Shown piece by piece: positions 38,676 to 49,988 of a DNA stretch of 64,000 bases. Made by a program: the position numbers and the translations under genes. Positions within the stretch are counted from its first letter, which is position 1. The number at the start of each line of letters is the position of its first letter. The notes below the pieces were generated by a model. It had not been told where the DNA came from, searched no databases, and saw only the letters and a list, made by a program, of their open reading frames with translations. This DNA is from Trichostrongylus colubriformis (Eukaryota; Nematoda; Chromadorea; Rhabditida; Trichostrongylidae): the NCBI GenBank assembly GCA_963978905.1, contig OZ022257.1, positions 8,330,509-8,394,508 of the forward strand. Reading direction: 5' to 3'.

Positions 38676-38912
38676 TGTGTACCCTTACTTCAGGCTGCCG
38701 CACGACGACGAGCGGCGAGCGACACAGTGTTGCGAGCTATGCGCGTCGCGGTAGTTGGGTCTCAGAGCGATTACAACGTAATGCTAGGGGTGCGATACGC
38801 AGTTGACATCTAATCGCTTCGCGACCCAAGAACATGGCGCCTTTAGCTCGTCCGCATTGCTTCGCTTGCGACATGCCGCAGTGCGGCATCCTGATGTAAG
38901 GATACACACCCT
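38676..38912. mobile_element. Inverted-repeat element (GTGTGTACCCTTA family)
   Basis: GGTGTGTACCCTTACTTCAG-type sequence at 38674-38695 is matched by the inverse CTGATGTAAGGATACACACC at the right. Relatives are at 53529-53771 and 53765-53995. The interior includes CTCGTCCGCATTGCTTCGC, also present inverted in the 53.8-kb copy. Confidence 0.65.
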
Positions 38913-38957
38913 TCCGCCGTGAAGATCCAATTCCAATCAACAGTTACCTAGTGCATA

Positions 38958-39529
38958 CAGGGGGTGCCAGAGAAAAATAATTTTCTTTTCTCCACTTCCA
39001 ACCCCACATTAGTCGAACTTCAGCAAATTCTGAAAAGTTATTTCCATCCCCAAATTTAAGAGCACATCTCATACTATCACTGAACTCCGTGTCAGCCCTC
39101 TGCACAAGCAGGATCGAGCGATTCTTCTGCGTGAACATGATGTGTCACCTCAACTCGGAAATATTCACCGGGTTCCCAACACCCTTCGTTTTCAAGGACC
39201 AAAACGTGTCATTACCATTGAACGGAGGTGGGTATGAGGCATGAAAAATGACACTTTGGATCATAGCGGCGTCCTCCAAGCAGCGAGAGCTCTGTGACTT
39301 CCATGAACCGATGGGTCAGTCCTCAGGAAGCTTCTCACGAAAGATCCCTCACGGAAGTTGGTTCTGTTGTGTTAGGCGCACCTTAATGCCGTAGGTGCTC
39401 TATAGCCCGACTGTGCTGGCTGAAGGCTTTTTGTGACGGTGAAAGTAGTGAGCCCCAGCTTGTTCCTGCTTCTTGTTTTGTACTCTTAGGGAAATGAGCC
39501 ACAAACAAAATTACTTTTTAGCACCCCTG
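38958..39529. mobile_element. MaT/mariner-like element, 572 bp, deleted relative
   Basis: CAGGGGGTGCCAGAGAAAAA at the left and TTAGCACCCCTG at the right, flanked by TA (38956-38957, 39530-39531). Interior blocks such as TTAGTCGAACTTCAGCAAAT and GCTCTGTGACTTCCATGAAC align in order with 32683-33426, with internal deletions. Confidence 0.75.
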
Positions 39530-39542
39530 TATATCTCAGTTC

Positions 39543-39718
39543 AGCCGCATTCATACTCAGCGCCTCGACAGAACGTGGCCGCGTTCAGAGGCAGCGAGGC
39601 AGAGTAGCACGAGGTAGGTGCAGAGACGACGCAGGCAACTAGGCAGTATGGCGCAAGCGGAGACGAAGAAACACGCGATCACGTCCTGCCGTCGGCACCG
39701 CAGGGTATGAACGCAGCC
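39543..39718. mobile_element. Harbinger-like MITE
   Basis: AGCCGCATTCATACTCAGCG and the inverse end GGTATGAACGCAGCC bound about 176 bp with the family interior (GTTCAGAGGCAGCGAGGCAG). Confidence 0.65.
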
Positions 39719-40182
39719 ATCGCGGATGCGCGGTTTCGCCAATCGGCAGAATATCCCGGATCGCGGATGCCAGATTGTCCCGACCGGTGCCTCACGGAAT
39801 ATCGGAATCAGATCCGCTGATCTCAAACTTCTAGTTCGGATATGCACTCACTTTCCTGATCGAAACGTATCTTTTCCTTGAAGCTGAATATCCAGAAATC
39901 TCACAACTTTAGCTATGAACGTAATCTCACGAATTCCACGATCATTCAACCATGATCATTAGTGATACGGGTGCTATCGCAATGAGAGGGGCATCTTATG
40001 AAAAGTCGCACAACTAAGCATCTTCAAGACATCATACAGGGGTGAATCTGCACATACAAGCCTACTGCGATAGCACCCTGATATGTAATGTAAGTGAACA
40101 GCTGATAAAACTATTATCTGACAGTATTCGCTGATACTGGCTTTACCTGGTATGTTCCATTTTTTAGACGACACATGCCAAA

Positions 40183-43100
40183 ATGCCAACTGTGAGTGTG
40201 CACTCTGCTCATTTTTATTCCAGAACAGAGCTGAACTGGACACAACATAAACGCTTCCTTTCAGGAGCACCATTATGAGACCATCATACCTCTCAAAGAC
40301 CCGCCGCCACCGCCTGGAAAGGATACAGAGACCAGTCCGTACGAGAACGTCGAGACAAATATTGATCTAGAAAAAGTTCTTGAAGATGGTCAAAGGTGAT
40401 CTGAAATGGGAGGAAACGATGGAAGGTGCTATATGAATCGGAGTGGGTCAGAAGAACTTGGCGGTGTGGATTTCGCTTAAAGACAGCGTTTGGGGAAATT
40501 GGCAGAAGAGTGAACGAAATAGTGAATATGAAAGTGGAGATGCCCAGTTACAGGACACTGAAGAAAAAAACGGATGAAAGTGGTCAAAGACCTGAGAAAT
40601 AAGACCCTTGCCCACCGTTGATTCCCGAAACGGAGCCTTCCCGTGAAGAGGCGGGTAGTCCGGACGAATTTCCATTGACGTGTTGCCATGTCCTAAACAC
40701 GAAGGGGTGTTCGGAAATGAGAAAGGATCCTTTTTATAGTGTGAGCTTCGAGCTAAAACTGAGAAAGGAGGTTGCGATTCTGTCTATTCCCACCCAAGCC
40801 AATCAGTCGCTAGGGGGCGGACCGAGGGAGATTTTGCCGCAAACAGGCTTCCTAATTCCCTAGTTTTTAAGTGAATGACTCCATACAGCGATTTCTTATC
40901 ACTCACATTACCCCTAACACTGTCTTTGAGCCCACAGAGAACCGTTCCAGAATAGATAAAGACACCGAATAGGTACGAAGAAAGTAAGAAATGGTTATAC
41001 ATGTTCTCTGAAGACAATCCTTCCATTTCATAAGAGGTGATGTATAGCGAAACTCGCATAGAAGAAGCGCGTCTTGGGGCCTTCGGCTTGTCGTTCTGCA
41101 GTTCATCAGCCGGGTGAGTTGCTGGGGAGGGCGGAACAAGTTCGCGGTCGACCGATTTAGCCATTCGCTCGTCTACAGTCTTGCCGCCAGTGACGCAGAG
41201 GAGCGAGAGAGAGTAGGGGGATCCCGGGTAGATAATTCTCGGTTTTCTCGCCGTTTTGTTTCGTTCTTTCTCTGCTGTTACACTTCTGAGCACCCCCAGC
41301 TTCATATTCTGCAACCTATAAAATTTACCTTTCCCGGTGCCTTCAAGTAATCGTATGCGTTTATGTGCTGCTTTTTTGAGTAGGGAGAAAGATCAAACGC
41401 AATACACTCGAACTGGGTCACCGCGCAATGTGTTGCTTCGCTTCTGACTGTGTGTCTGGAACGAGCTCTGGCGACCTAACCCGATTTGAGTGTCCTGGCC
41501 CAGTTACCAAGAACAGACGTCGACATGCGTTACGTAAGATATAGTTCACTTACTATAGTCGGTGATCCTTCTCTCCTGCGTCGAGCTGTCATCCTCTCTG
41601 GTTCATAGAAGAATGATAAATTGATAAACGTGCGAAGGGAAGCTTTGGCAGGGACCACGCTGGTAGACTTTGATCACATCGGATAGGTTGGCGGGCTCTC
41701 GCTGCTTATGGAGAACCTTGCCCGATGAGATAACGGACTCTAGAGCCAGGAACGCGACGCAACTGAGATAACGGACTCTAGAGCCAGGAACGCGACGCAA
41801 CCTCGCGCGAGGTCTTCCCTCCGCTCGTTTGCCCATTTACCGACACTCCAGATTCATACAGCACAGGCGATAGTAGATTTTGTCCTTCCAAAACGACCGC
41901 AAGCAATAAATGCAGGATGTTTAGTGATAGCAAAGAAGAGTTGAGCAAGAGTGCAGAGCGTACAAAGAGAAAACGAAAGCCTAAAAAAGCAATCAAAAGT
42001 AAAGAGAAACCCAAGGAGGAGAAAACCAAACCAAGTTCAGGTCAGTGCATAGGTTTGCCTTATTTGCATTACCATGCTTTGCGGGCGTAATTCAACGGTG
42101 AGCCACACTCAGGGCAGCGTTCATATAGAGCTGAGCGTTCTTCTGAGAACAGGGGAATCCTAAAAGTGTTGAAATGTAAAAAATTGTTTCCTCCTTATTG
42201 GAGAAACGGCAAATCCTGGTTGGACGGTCACTGCCTGCTAAACCGTTTTCATAACAATTTATCCAGCTTGGCTCCCATAACTGAGGCATTGGGCGATCTT
42301 AATCCCTTTGAGTGTGAGTAGGGTATCAGATGCCAGTTCAAGCCTCGGACATCTTCTTAGATATCTAGGGTTAATGAGGGTTCGAGGGCAGATGCAATGT
42401 GGATTAGCCGGAATCCACATTCACTATTCCTCTGCACGAAAAATTTTCGTCGCTATCAGGCCGCGTTTATACTTTGCACTGCTGGCGGCGGAACGTAGCT
42501 GCAGGTCCCTGCGTCTCCACCCATCCACCTGTTCAGTTGTCCGTGTCGTCTCTGCACCATCAACGTGCCACTCTGCCTCGCTGTGAACGCAGCCACGCCC
42601 TGCCGACGCGAAGGATAAATGTGGCTTTACATGCTCTGAAAAGAACGTCGCAGCAGGTCTCTTGCGTGCTGTTCGGTGTGGGTGGTGCAATCGCGATGCA
42701 CGAATGCCGCTTCATCCTCTCAACTAACATTGGCTTAGTACCTGTTGACTGTTCAAAAAATTGCTCTAAAAAACTTTACTTACACAGTTCAGTCTCTCAT
42801 CCAGTGTGCACGGGGCCAACGTTCTGCTGAGCACAGCAGAGTCCCTCTTGAAAAAGTTAGTCTTAGCTCTAAGCAACTGTTACGATTAATTCACCTGCTC
42901 CGTTCGTCGATCATAATACAACTGTCACCTGACGGTTATCAAATTGCTCGAGCAACAACATCTCTACTTCCTGTTCAAAAGGAAATATAGCAAGTGGACC
43001 CATAGTCGAAGGGTACGGAGCAATTCGTCACGTTCATACAAAGCCTTTCAAAATAAGTCTTACAGAATCTGGATTTCTTTTAGGAACAGGATACGACACT

Positions 43101-44198
43101 TTTCGCAACCACCAGAGTGAAAGCAGAGATGCGAATAGACTGAAACGAGAAAAATGCATGGCCCTGCGTGCCTCTGCACCTCCGCCGTGCCGCCCGCCTC
43201 GCTGCCTGTGAAAATGTCGGCGTTGAGTATGAACGCGGCCCTATGACGTATTGGCCGCAACCACATTGTGTGAGCCATACGCAGTACATAACGCCCACGC
43301 ACGCTCGCTACGCCGCCAGTGGGGCTTCACGCTCTTTTTGAGGCACTCCACCCAACCATATGTTTTGGAGGGCATCACCCTCCAGATACCTTTTGGTGGT
43401 TCGTCTTAGTATTCCTTAATACATTACAAGGAAGCGCGCATCTTTATTTTATCTTCAACCACAATAAGGATCCTTCACAATTTGGTTATGCGTTACCCGA
43501 GAACGGGCAGATTTCTTCTTATTACCCTATTAGACCTTGTCTTTCTTGACTTTGACTATCTTTGACTTACTCTGAGAAGCTACATGCAGGCAGACTGGTC
43601 GTCAAAGAGGAACCATCAGCGTTTTCGTGAGGGAAAATCCCTCGACTGGATTTTACATCCGCTTTCATCCCTTAATCACAAGGGAGGTGGAGCCCAATCG
43701 TGTATCGTGAACCTACGGTTCATGACACCATACTACAGTATGATGATCACGGCGTTAGCCGTTTGGCTATTGCGTTCGCTATTGATCGCTTTACTATCCA
43801 ATTACATACGGCGCAATTTGCTAGCGCACATCCTGTCGCTACCGCGACGCCCGTTTTTGCCCTAACGATGCTATTATAATACATTGTTGAATTTCCCTCA
43901 TGGGACTTTCGTAAGCACACAAAGCTGAACAGGCCAAATATGTTTTCAGCGGCCAAGGCCAAACAACCTTCCAAGACCCCAGATTCTGTCAATAAAATGC
44001 GTATCGTAAGCGTTCGAACTCCTTCGATATTAGTTATCTGCATATGAACTGCTGCTTCTGTTTCAGCGCCAATATCGGATCATTTTTGGCATCGTTTTCT
44101 TTTTGTGGATAGCAGTATCGATGTGGATTGTCGTGCTAATTGCTAATGCAATAGAATTGATCCATCTCCGTGTCATGGATTTGGTCTTCAGCAGATAA
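40183..44198 (+). CDS. Small single-pass membrane protein, Lys-rich (cluster member 4)
   Basis: Exons 40183-40191, 40265-40395, 41916-42040, 43950-44005 and 44067-44198 join in phase (0, 2, 1, 0) into 150 aa. The head has HYETIIPLKDPPPPPGKD and SPYENVETN, combining the Tyr and Pro motifs of members 1 and 2. A long basic block (SAERTKRKRKPKKAIKSKEK) precedes one helix at about 112-136 (IIFGIVFFLWIAVSMWIVVL). There is no signal peptide. The three-codon first exon sits 15 nt after TTTTTTAG (40167), a likely spliced-leader acceptor. Introns 2 and 3 are long (1.5 and 1.9 kb) and hold several MITEs. AATAAA is at 44277. The tiny first exon is the weakest call. The family and function are unknown to me; an adaptor-like role at a membrane is inference from the motifs. 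Confidence 0.68.
40479..40927. mobile_element. MITE with AAAGACAG termini, copy 1
   Basis: TTAAAGACAGCGTTTGGGG at the left and CCCCTAACACTGTCTTT at the right are inverted ends. The copy at 62518-63014 lies in the opposite orientation and shares TTCCCACC-CAGCCAATCAGTCGCTAG-type and TTGGGGAAATTGGCAGA-type interior blocks. It lies in intron 2 of cluster member 4. Confidence 0.7.
41727..41801. repeat. 38-bp tandem duplication
   Basis: GAGATAACGGACTCTAGAGC followed by CAGGAACGCGACGCAAC is repeated exactly, copies beginning at 41727 and 41765. It lies within intron 2 of cluster member 4. Confidence 0.9.
42459..42625. mobile_element. Harbinger-like MITE
   Basis: GGCCGCGTTTATACTTTGC at the left, AAATGTGGC(C) inverted at the right, and the family interior GTGAACGCAGCCACGCCCTG. 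Inserted in intron 3 of cluster member 4. Confidence 0.65.
43100..43240. mobile_element. Harbinger-like MITE, left end decayed
   Basis: The right end GAGTATGAACGCGGCC is clear and the interior CCTCGCTGCCTGTGAA matches the family. The left boundary is uncertain. Confidence 0.5.
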
Positions 44199-44429
44199 TG
44201 TTATATGTTTTTGTTGTGTATTTGTACGAAAAAAATCTCTTAACAAAATTACGATTCAAATTGTCCAAGAGTTTGAAATAAATAAGTCCTTTTTGAGCAG
44301 AGATATGTATACCATAATGTAAATTTTCAATGCGTCTAACGTGAAAAGTCATAAAGATGAACGAAGTGTCAGACGCTGATCAACAGTTCGTCATACTCCA
44401 TGAGCCTATGGACATTTTACACTCGGTGA

Positions 44430-44576
44430 GGCCGCGGTCATACTCTGCGCATTGACGCCGTCACCGCCGTCGATCATGTACTTGCCGCCGTCAACGGCGG
44501 CACTCGGTGGCGCGCTATGTTTGCAAAATTCTTGATATTCACACTACAGTATGGTGGTCGCGGCCGCTTCAAATCC
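44430..44576. mobile_element. Harbinger-like MITE just after cluster member 4
   Basis: GGCCGCGGTCATACTCTGCG opens the element; GACGCCGTCACCGCCGT and the GCCGTCAACGGCGGC palindrome resemble the copies at 45427 and 58286. The right end is near GTCGCGGCCGC but matches poorly. Confidence 0.45.
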
Positions 44577-45037
44577 TAGCACAGTGCCAAGAAACGAAGC
44601 GGCCATGACTACCAGATAATCCTTGTTTATAAGTGCGTCAAAAATATGCGTATTTTTGCAGTCTCTGCAATCTTCGAAGCTTTCTTTTATTCAGCTTGCA
44701 GTATGTGCTGGCATCAAAAACATCGTGAAACTAAAGTGGCAAGTTGAGTTAATTGGTTCACAAAAACTCGCAATAACAGTCTTTTCGATTAAATTGTCAG
44801 GCTGGCGGCGCTAAGTTGTAAACAGGATCCCCTTGTTAAGGCTCACATTTTACGTTCCATTTGTTTCTCATTTTTATGCAGAAGTGAATGCCATCACACA
44901 ATTTCTGAAATAATTTCTAATTTGAAAATTTCCTTGCTCACTCCTTATTTTTGAATCGATGAAAAGCCTCCTCTGTTCTTTGATCAATACATATCTTCAA
45001 ACTTGCTAGATCTAAAATATTGCAGATCATCATCAAA

Positions 45038-48000
45038 ATGGATGTAACTATTGGAGAAAACATCTTCTTTCTCACCTTGGTCAGTCCGAGACCTTTGGAG
45101 CTGAAAAATCCAGCGATTTGGACCCTATTAGTTATGGAGTTTTTGGCTATGCTCCTTGCTACAACATTTGTACCATTTGTTATACGAGTTCTTGAGAAAA
45201 CTTCAGTATTTCACAAGAATCTTGCAAGGATAACGCAGGTAAATTGCGAGAAGGTCAGCTCGAAGCGAGATCAGCTTCACCAGCCTAAAAAAGTGCCTAT
45301 TAGCTTTGTCCAAGGAGAACTTTTCCTGCACCCGTATGACATCAAGAAGGGTCTATTTCGAAGCGAAACAAAGTGTATTCGTATTCAATAAAAATGCTTG
45401 GTTGCAGGAGGTGATTCCTGATCTAAGGCCGCTTCCATACTTTGCGCACCGACGCCGTCACGCGCGTGACGCAGACACGCGCGTGACGCAGGCACGCGCG
45501 TGACGGCGTCGGTGCGCAAAGTATGGAAGCGGCCTAACCTCGTAGAGCAACAAATTTTTACTACGAGTCCTTTATTGCGAACAGAAATCTGAAATATCAC
45601 TATTCGTGTAATGCTTTGCCGAAAGAGGTTGTTAGGTGGATCAATTTATCAACGGCCTGACGTTTCGACCTTTTCGTCGTGTTCAGAGGCCTGAAAAGTG
45701 GCTTGCAGTTCGCTGACCTTTAACCTACCCGATGAAGCGCCAAAAGCCCCTAGCATTTCGAACTCACCCAATCAATCCATGGAGACGTTGAATAGACGAA
45801 AGAAAGAAATTGTACCTAACTCGTGATCCACCGAGAGTGGTAGGACGTCGCTACTGACTCTTGTTAGTAAAATGTGCGACTGGGAGTTACTAAACAGCTG
45901 TGATGACAAATGACAGTGCTGTCAGTCGCGACATCATTCCAACCCACAAAGCGGTACAAACGGCAGAAATTCATTTGTGAATGGAGGACACCCATTTCTG
46001 TTGTTAATTATTGGATTCCTTACGGATATCCAAAATGCTTCTAATCCATTAATAAATCGATCCAACTAACAACCTCGTTCGGCAAAGCACTTCACGAATA
46101 ATGTAAACATCATGCCGAGGTTTCAAGAAGAGAGAACCTGGTGAAATATCAGTTTTTCTCTAAATTGATTCAGAAGTCAACGATTTGTTTTTATAGGCCC
46201 TACTACTTCTGTGTTATCCTGGCACTATATCGCGCATTGTGCTAGTTCTTTATGAGGTCGATATTTTGAAAAAAGAAGGTACAGTTTTGCATCTTGTGGC
46301 GTCTACCCTCTCGCTCTGTTTAATACCATGTGTTTTTCATTATGGGAAAGGGGTAGAAGACAGTGGGCCGGTCATCGCAATTAGTTTTCGATTCCGCGTT
46401 CATACCTGCGATGCCGGCGGACGCTTCCTCCTTGCTACACTATCTCACTGGCTGTGAACGCAGCCACGCCCTACCGGCGTCGAGTATGAATGCGACCTAA
46501 TGTCACGGTCACTCATGGGTTCTCCGTTACTCTCGTAGAGTTTTTACTCAGGCTGCGTCTCAGGAAGCCTTACTTTCTATTATAGCATCACTTCCAGTAC
46601 CTTACACTCCACATGAAGCGAATTGAGCCAATCATATAGCATTTTATAAAATTGACGAAGAGGTGAATGGGAAAAAGGATCTAGGACTTCCACTAAATTC
46701 CAACGATACCGGGCCCTTCAACTGCTTCATTCAACCAGCATTTATTAGCGCACAACAATGCTTGGAAAGTAAAAGAACTTACAGAGCATTCCTAGTGTCG
46801 AGGAAAATAGCCGCCTTAGTACCACACCCTTAACAGGGATCAAATACGACCCCTTTTTTTGACACCTATAATACCAGTAAGTGTCCGGATCGTATAGTTG
46901 CGATGGACTTCATTGCCATGTGTTCTTACCAGCAGCAGAAGAAAACATTTATTCACAATACTGCCCACGATTCGTTCTAAAATTGCTTCCTATCTGCTTA
47001 GTGAAAGTTTGATTTCTGGTGCTTATCACTGACCTCTATGACCCCCCTTGTCTGATTAGGTTGGGTTTCAATTCACCATCGGATACTCTGATCCGAACGT
47101 GAGGCCTCTGCTTTCAGTTTCTTGACATAAAATTGAAGAGGCGCACTCCACCATAACCACATGGGTCGGCTTACCCTTTTATGGGGAATAGGTTCTTGGG
47201 TAAATATCCAGGGTGCACCTTTATCGCGCCATGATTATGCGCCATCACTGCGCTTCACCTGCTGCAATCCACTCCAACTACACCCACTCGAGCTCCCTTA
47301 CTGGTAAAATGAGCAAAACGGTCGGCCTGAGTGAAATCGAACAGATGTGGCGCCGTAATAGTGAACCGTGGCCGAGTGAGAATGGTGCAGCCTACATAGT
47401 TTTCCGTAGACCTACTCCCACAAGCTAAAAAAGGCTCATCATGGAGTGTGTCTTCAAAGCGCTGTGCTGTGGACAGTTATATCACTATGATCTTTTGTTA
47501 TAACGATGTTCACTTGTGGACAAAAGATTTGACCTGGGACGGGACTCGAACACGCATTCTATGCTTTCCGTGCATATGTGCTAATCATTACACTACCGAG
47601 GCCCCATTCACCTTAACTCAGCTTCTTAATGTATATCTAACAATATTTTCTATCCGAACGTATCTCACGTAAATATTACCTGTCACACATGCCAGGTTTG
47701 CGAAGTATGAGCAATACACTTTTCAGGTAGTCTTTGTGGTTCCATTGTGATTGTCACCGCCTGCTTTATACGCATATGGTACCTCTCTTGTATTGGATTA
47801 TATTTGCCCTTAGCAATAATTGAACGAGGTTTTGCATCCAAATTCATTGCTGATTACGAGAAACAATCGAGGCCATGGATTCACAGGACTATAATTATCA
47901 TTATGTATACATTACCAATACTTCACTCCGCTTTAATTGTGCTAGGTGGGTATTTTTCACACTATTGCATTTCTTAATGTAATTTCACTATTGTAAAATA

Positions 48001-49978
48001 TAAAAATAGCTTTAGTAACGTCGCTCTTGCTTCATGCCAGCCACGCTTATTATCACTGCCGCCTTTTGGCTTTTTAGGCAGCCTTTGTGAAGCCGGCGTC
48101 AGAGTGTCGTCTCTGCGTCTCCACCAGTGCCACTCTGCCTCGCTGCTTGTGAACGGAGCCACGCCCTGCCGCCGGCACCGCAAAGTATGAAGACGGCTTT
48201 AGAGATGTCTTCGTTTAGCCTACAAATACGCCTCATCCTCCCTGCTGTGAAGCTAGAAACACAAAAGCTCTCCTGTGTGACACATCTATGTGTTTGTGTG
48301 AAATCGCCTCTCGACTGGTGCTCCTGTGATTTCAGATTACTTCAACGTCATATTACTAGCTCTAGGTTCAGCAGTGTTTCTATTGGGCTCCTCCATTGCT
48401 TATGTTATAATTTTTGGAAGGAACTTCTTGAAACTACGCGATATCAACCGTGGTGTCAATTCGGAAAAAGTAATCTATACGCTGAGCACAAAATTCCAAC
48501 TGACGGAAAATCTCAGAGTGTTAAAGGTAATATTGATTTTAGCTGGCAATCACATCCACACAATCCAATGACAATCATCTGCGAGGATTTCCATCTCCAG
48601 CGCTGTCAAAAAAAGATTGATGCAGCGTGATTCCCTTTTATGTCATGTGTCATCGTATCCATAATTAGACTTTTGGAAGGGTAGTATTTCAACACGGGAC
48701 GCGAGTAGCCATATAATACCTTCTTGGGTACATGCATTAAATAGAATGTCTGTTTGCTCCGAGCCCCAATACTTGGACGATATCGAGGAACTCAATGTGA
48801 CTCCCTATGTTCGCAACTATTAGGTTTATGCAGAATAAATGGCCAAAACGGACTGCTTTTTTCAAAACGCCATAACTTCACTCAGACACAACTTTATTTG
48901 TCGAAATAAAAACCATTCGAATCTACACAACCTTGCCAACGATCTGGTAAAGAAAATATGCCATCATGATCAAATTCAGGATTGCGAAAATTAATGAAGT
49001 CAACGATGGCATTTTCAACATGCATCGTTTCGGCGAACTCCTTCTGACCCAGGTTTGCATAGAGAACCGGGAAAAAGTGGTAATTCGTCAGAGATAGGTC
49101 TGAGGAATAAGGGGGGTGAAGGAGAGTCTCGATCAGTTTCTGCCGGGTGACTTGCGAACTGTGGGGTTTTGCGTTGTTTTGCGCACCCAGTAAAAAAATG
49201 ATGCAGTTAGGCATCGAGCCTCTCCCTCGCCCCCCTTATTCTCTAGACATATCCCTGACGGATTACCACTTTTTCCGGGTTCCCGATGCAAACCTGCGGC
49301 AGAAAAATTATGCACGGTAAAAATGCCATTCTTGACTTTATTGATTCTCGCAATCCAGAATTTGATCGTGATGGTATATTTTCCTTACCAGATCGTTGGC
49401 AAAATTCTGTAGATTCGAATGGTTTTTATTTCGACAAATAAAGTTGTGTCTGAGCGAAGTTATGGCCAATTACGTTTCGGCCATTTATTCTGCATAGACC
49501 TAATACTATATTCTTAGTTTTTTATACCAAATATCACTCTTTCATATGGCCTGGCCTCTTTTTTCTGAAAATTCGAATCATGCAGTATGGTTCAGATATT
49601 GATGAGATTATCGTTATTAACTGCTGTAACAGCTGTCGTCGTGTGCCTCTTATTTTCGTTGGCAGTGAACATATTAGCAGGTTCTTCGCAATGGAGCCAG
49701 ACGTGTTGGCTTCTAATGGACGTCAGCTTAGCAATGTGAGCTGAGGATTGCAGCCTTACCTCGGACGCTTTTTTAAATTTTTTTACAATTAACCATTATT
49801 TAGATCATTTGACTTTGTTCTTACGATCTTCATGGTCAGTCTTGGTCTCAATAATTTCGGCTCAATTGTACCACTGAGCTCCAGAATACGAACTACTTCA
49901 AGGAAACCAGCAACAAGCAATCATCGTGTAGCTTCTGATGCATATTTCGAACAGTTGACCAAAAGATGGGAGACCTAG
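45038..49978 (+). CDS. Serpentine chemoreceptor, Sre type, complete
   Basis: Exons 45038-45238, 46197-46278, 47727-47945, 48336-48526, 49596-49735 and 49804-49978 join in phase (0, 1, 1, 0, 2) into 335 aa, a normal length for the family. Seven hydrophobic segments are spread over the exons. Family marks include FHKNLARITQ after helix 1, IIERGFASKFIADYEKQSRP after helix 3 (ER at 127-128, YE at 138-139), YTLSTKFQLTENLRVLK before helix 6 and a tail ending YFEQLTKRW. Sre proteins are G-protein-coupled chemoreceptors, typically in ciliated sensory neurons. An acceptor (TTGCAG) lies 12 nt before the ATG and may be a trans-splice site. The introns carry MITEs, a tRNA-derived repeat and a mariner relic, yet the reading frame is intact. 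Assignment to Sre rather than a sister class of the Sra superfamily is from motif memory only. Confidence 0.85.
45427..45534. mobile_element. Harbinger-like MITE, near-perfect palindrome, 108 bp
   Basis: GGCCGCTTCCATACTTTGCG and more than 40 bp inward are repeated exactly in inverse at the right. TAA flanks both sides (45424-45426, 45535-45537). The centre is a short tandem of CACGCGCGTGACGCA. It lies in intron 1 of the Sre gene and looks young. Confidence 0.85.
46394..46497. mobile_element. Harbinger-like MITE, short
   Basis: CGCGTTCATACCTGCGATGC and inverse GAGTATGAATGCGACC bound about 104 bp with GTGAACGCAGCCACGCCCTA inside. It lies in intron 2 of the Sre gene. Confidence 0.6.
46783..47060. 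repeat. Dispersed repeat with TACGACCCC blocks, copy 2
   Basis: GTGTCGAGGAAAATAGCCGC, AAATACGACCCC, ACCAGTAA(G/T)TGT, TTTATTCACA and GCTTATCACTGACCTCT follow the same order as at 549-850. Confidence 0.6.
47500..47660 (-). repeat. tRNA-derived repeat, copy 4
   Basis: The minus strand shows GGTAGTGTAATGATTAGCAC and GTGTTCGAGTCCCGTCCC, with the adjoining ACTCAGCTTCTTAATGTATA block in common with copy 1. It lies in intron 2 of the Sre gene. Confidence 0.65.
48013..48200. mobile_element. Harbinger-like MITE in Sre intron 3
   Basis: The right end AAAGTATGAAGACGGC and the interior GTGAACGGAGCCACGCCCTG are family-like; the left end is diverged. Confidence 0.55.
48820..49503. mobile_element. Inverted-duplicated mariner relic
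   Basis: Ends TTAGGTTTATGCAGAATAAA and its inverse (TTTATTCTGCATAGACCTAA) are flanked by TA. The left arm encodes, on the minus strand, a mariner transposase C-terminus with HPPYSSDLSLTNYHFF and ending NGFYFDK followed by a stop at 48894. The right arm encodes the same end on the plus strand, stopping at 49441. So both arms are the 3' end of a mariner facing inward. In the left arm, the aspartates usual in the DNAxPH and SDYH motifs are Asn, so the enzyme is dead. It lies in intron 4 of the Sre gene. Confidence 0.82.
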
Positions 49979-49988
49979 AAATATTCAC

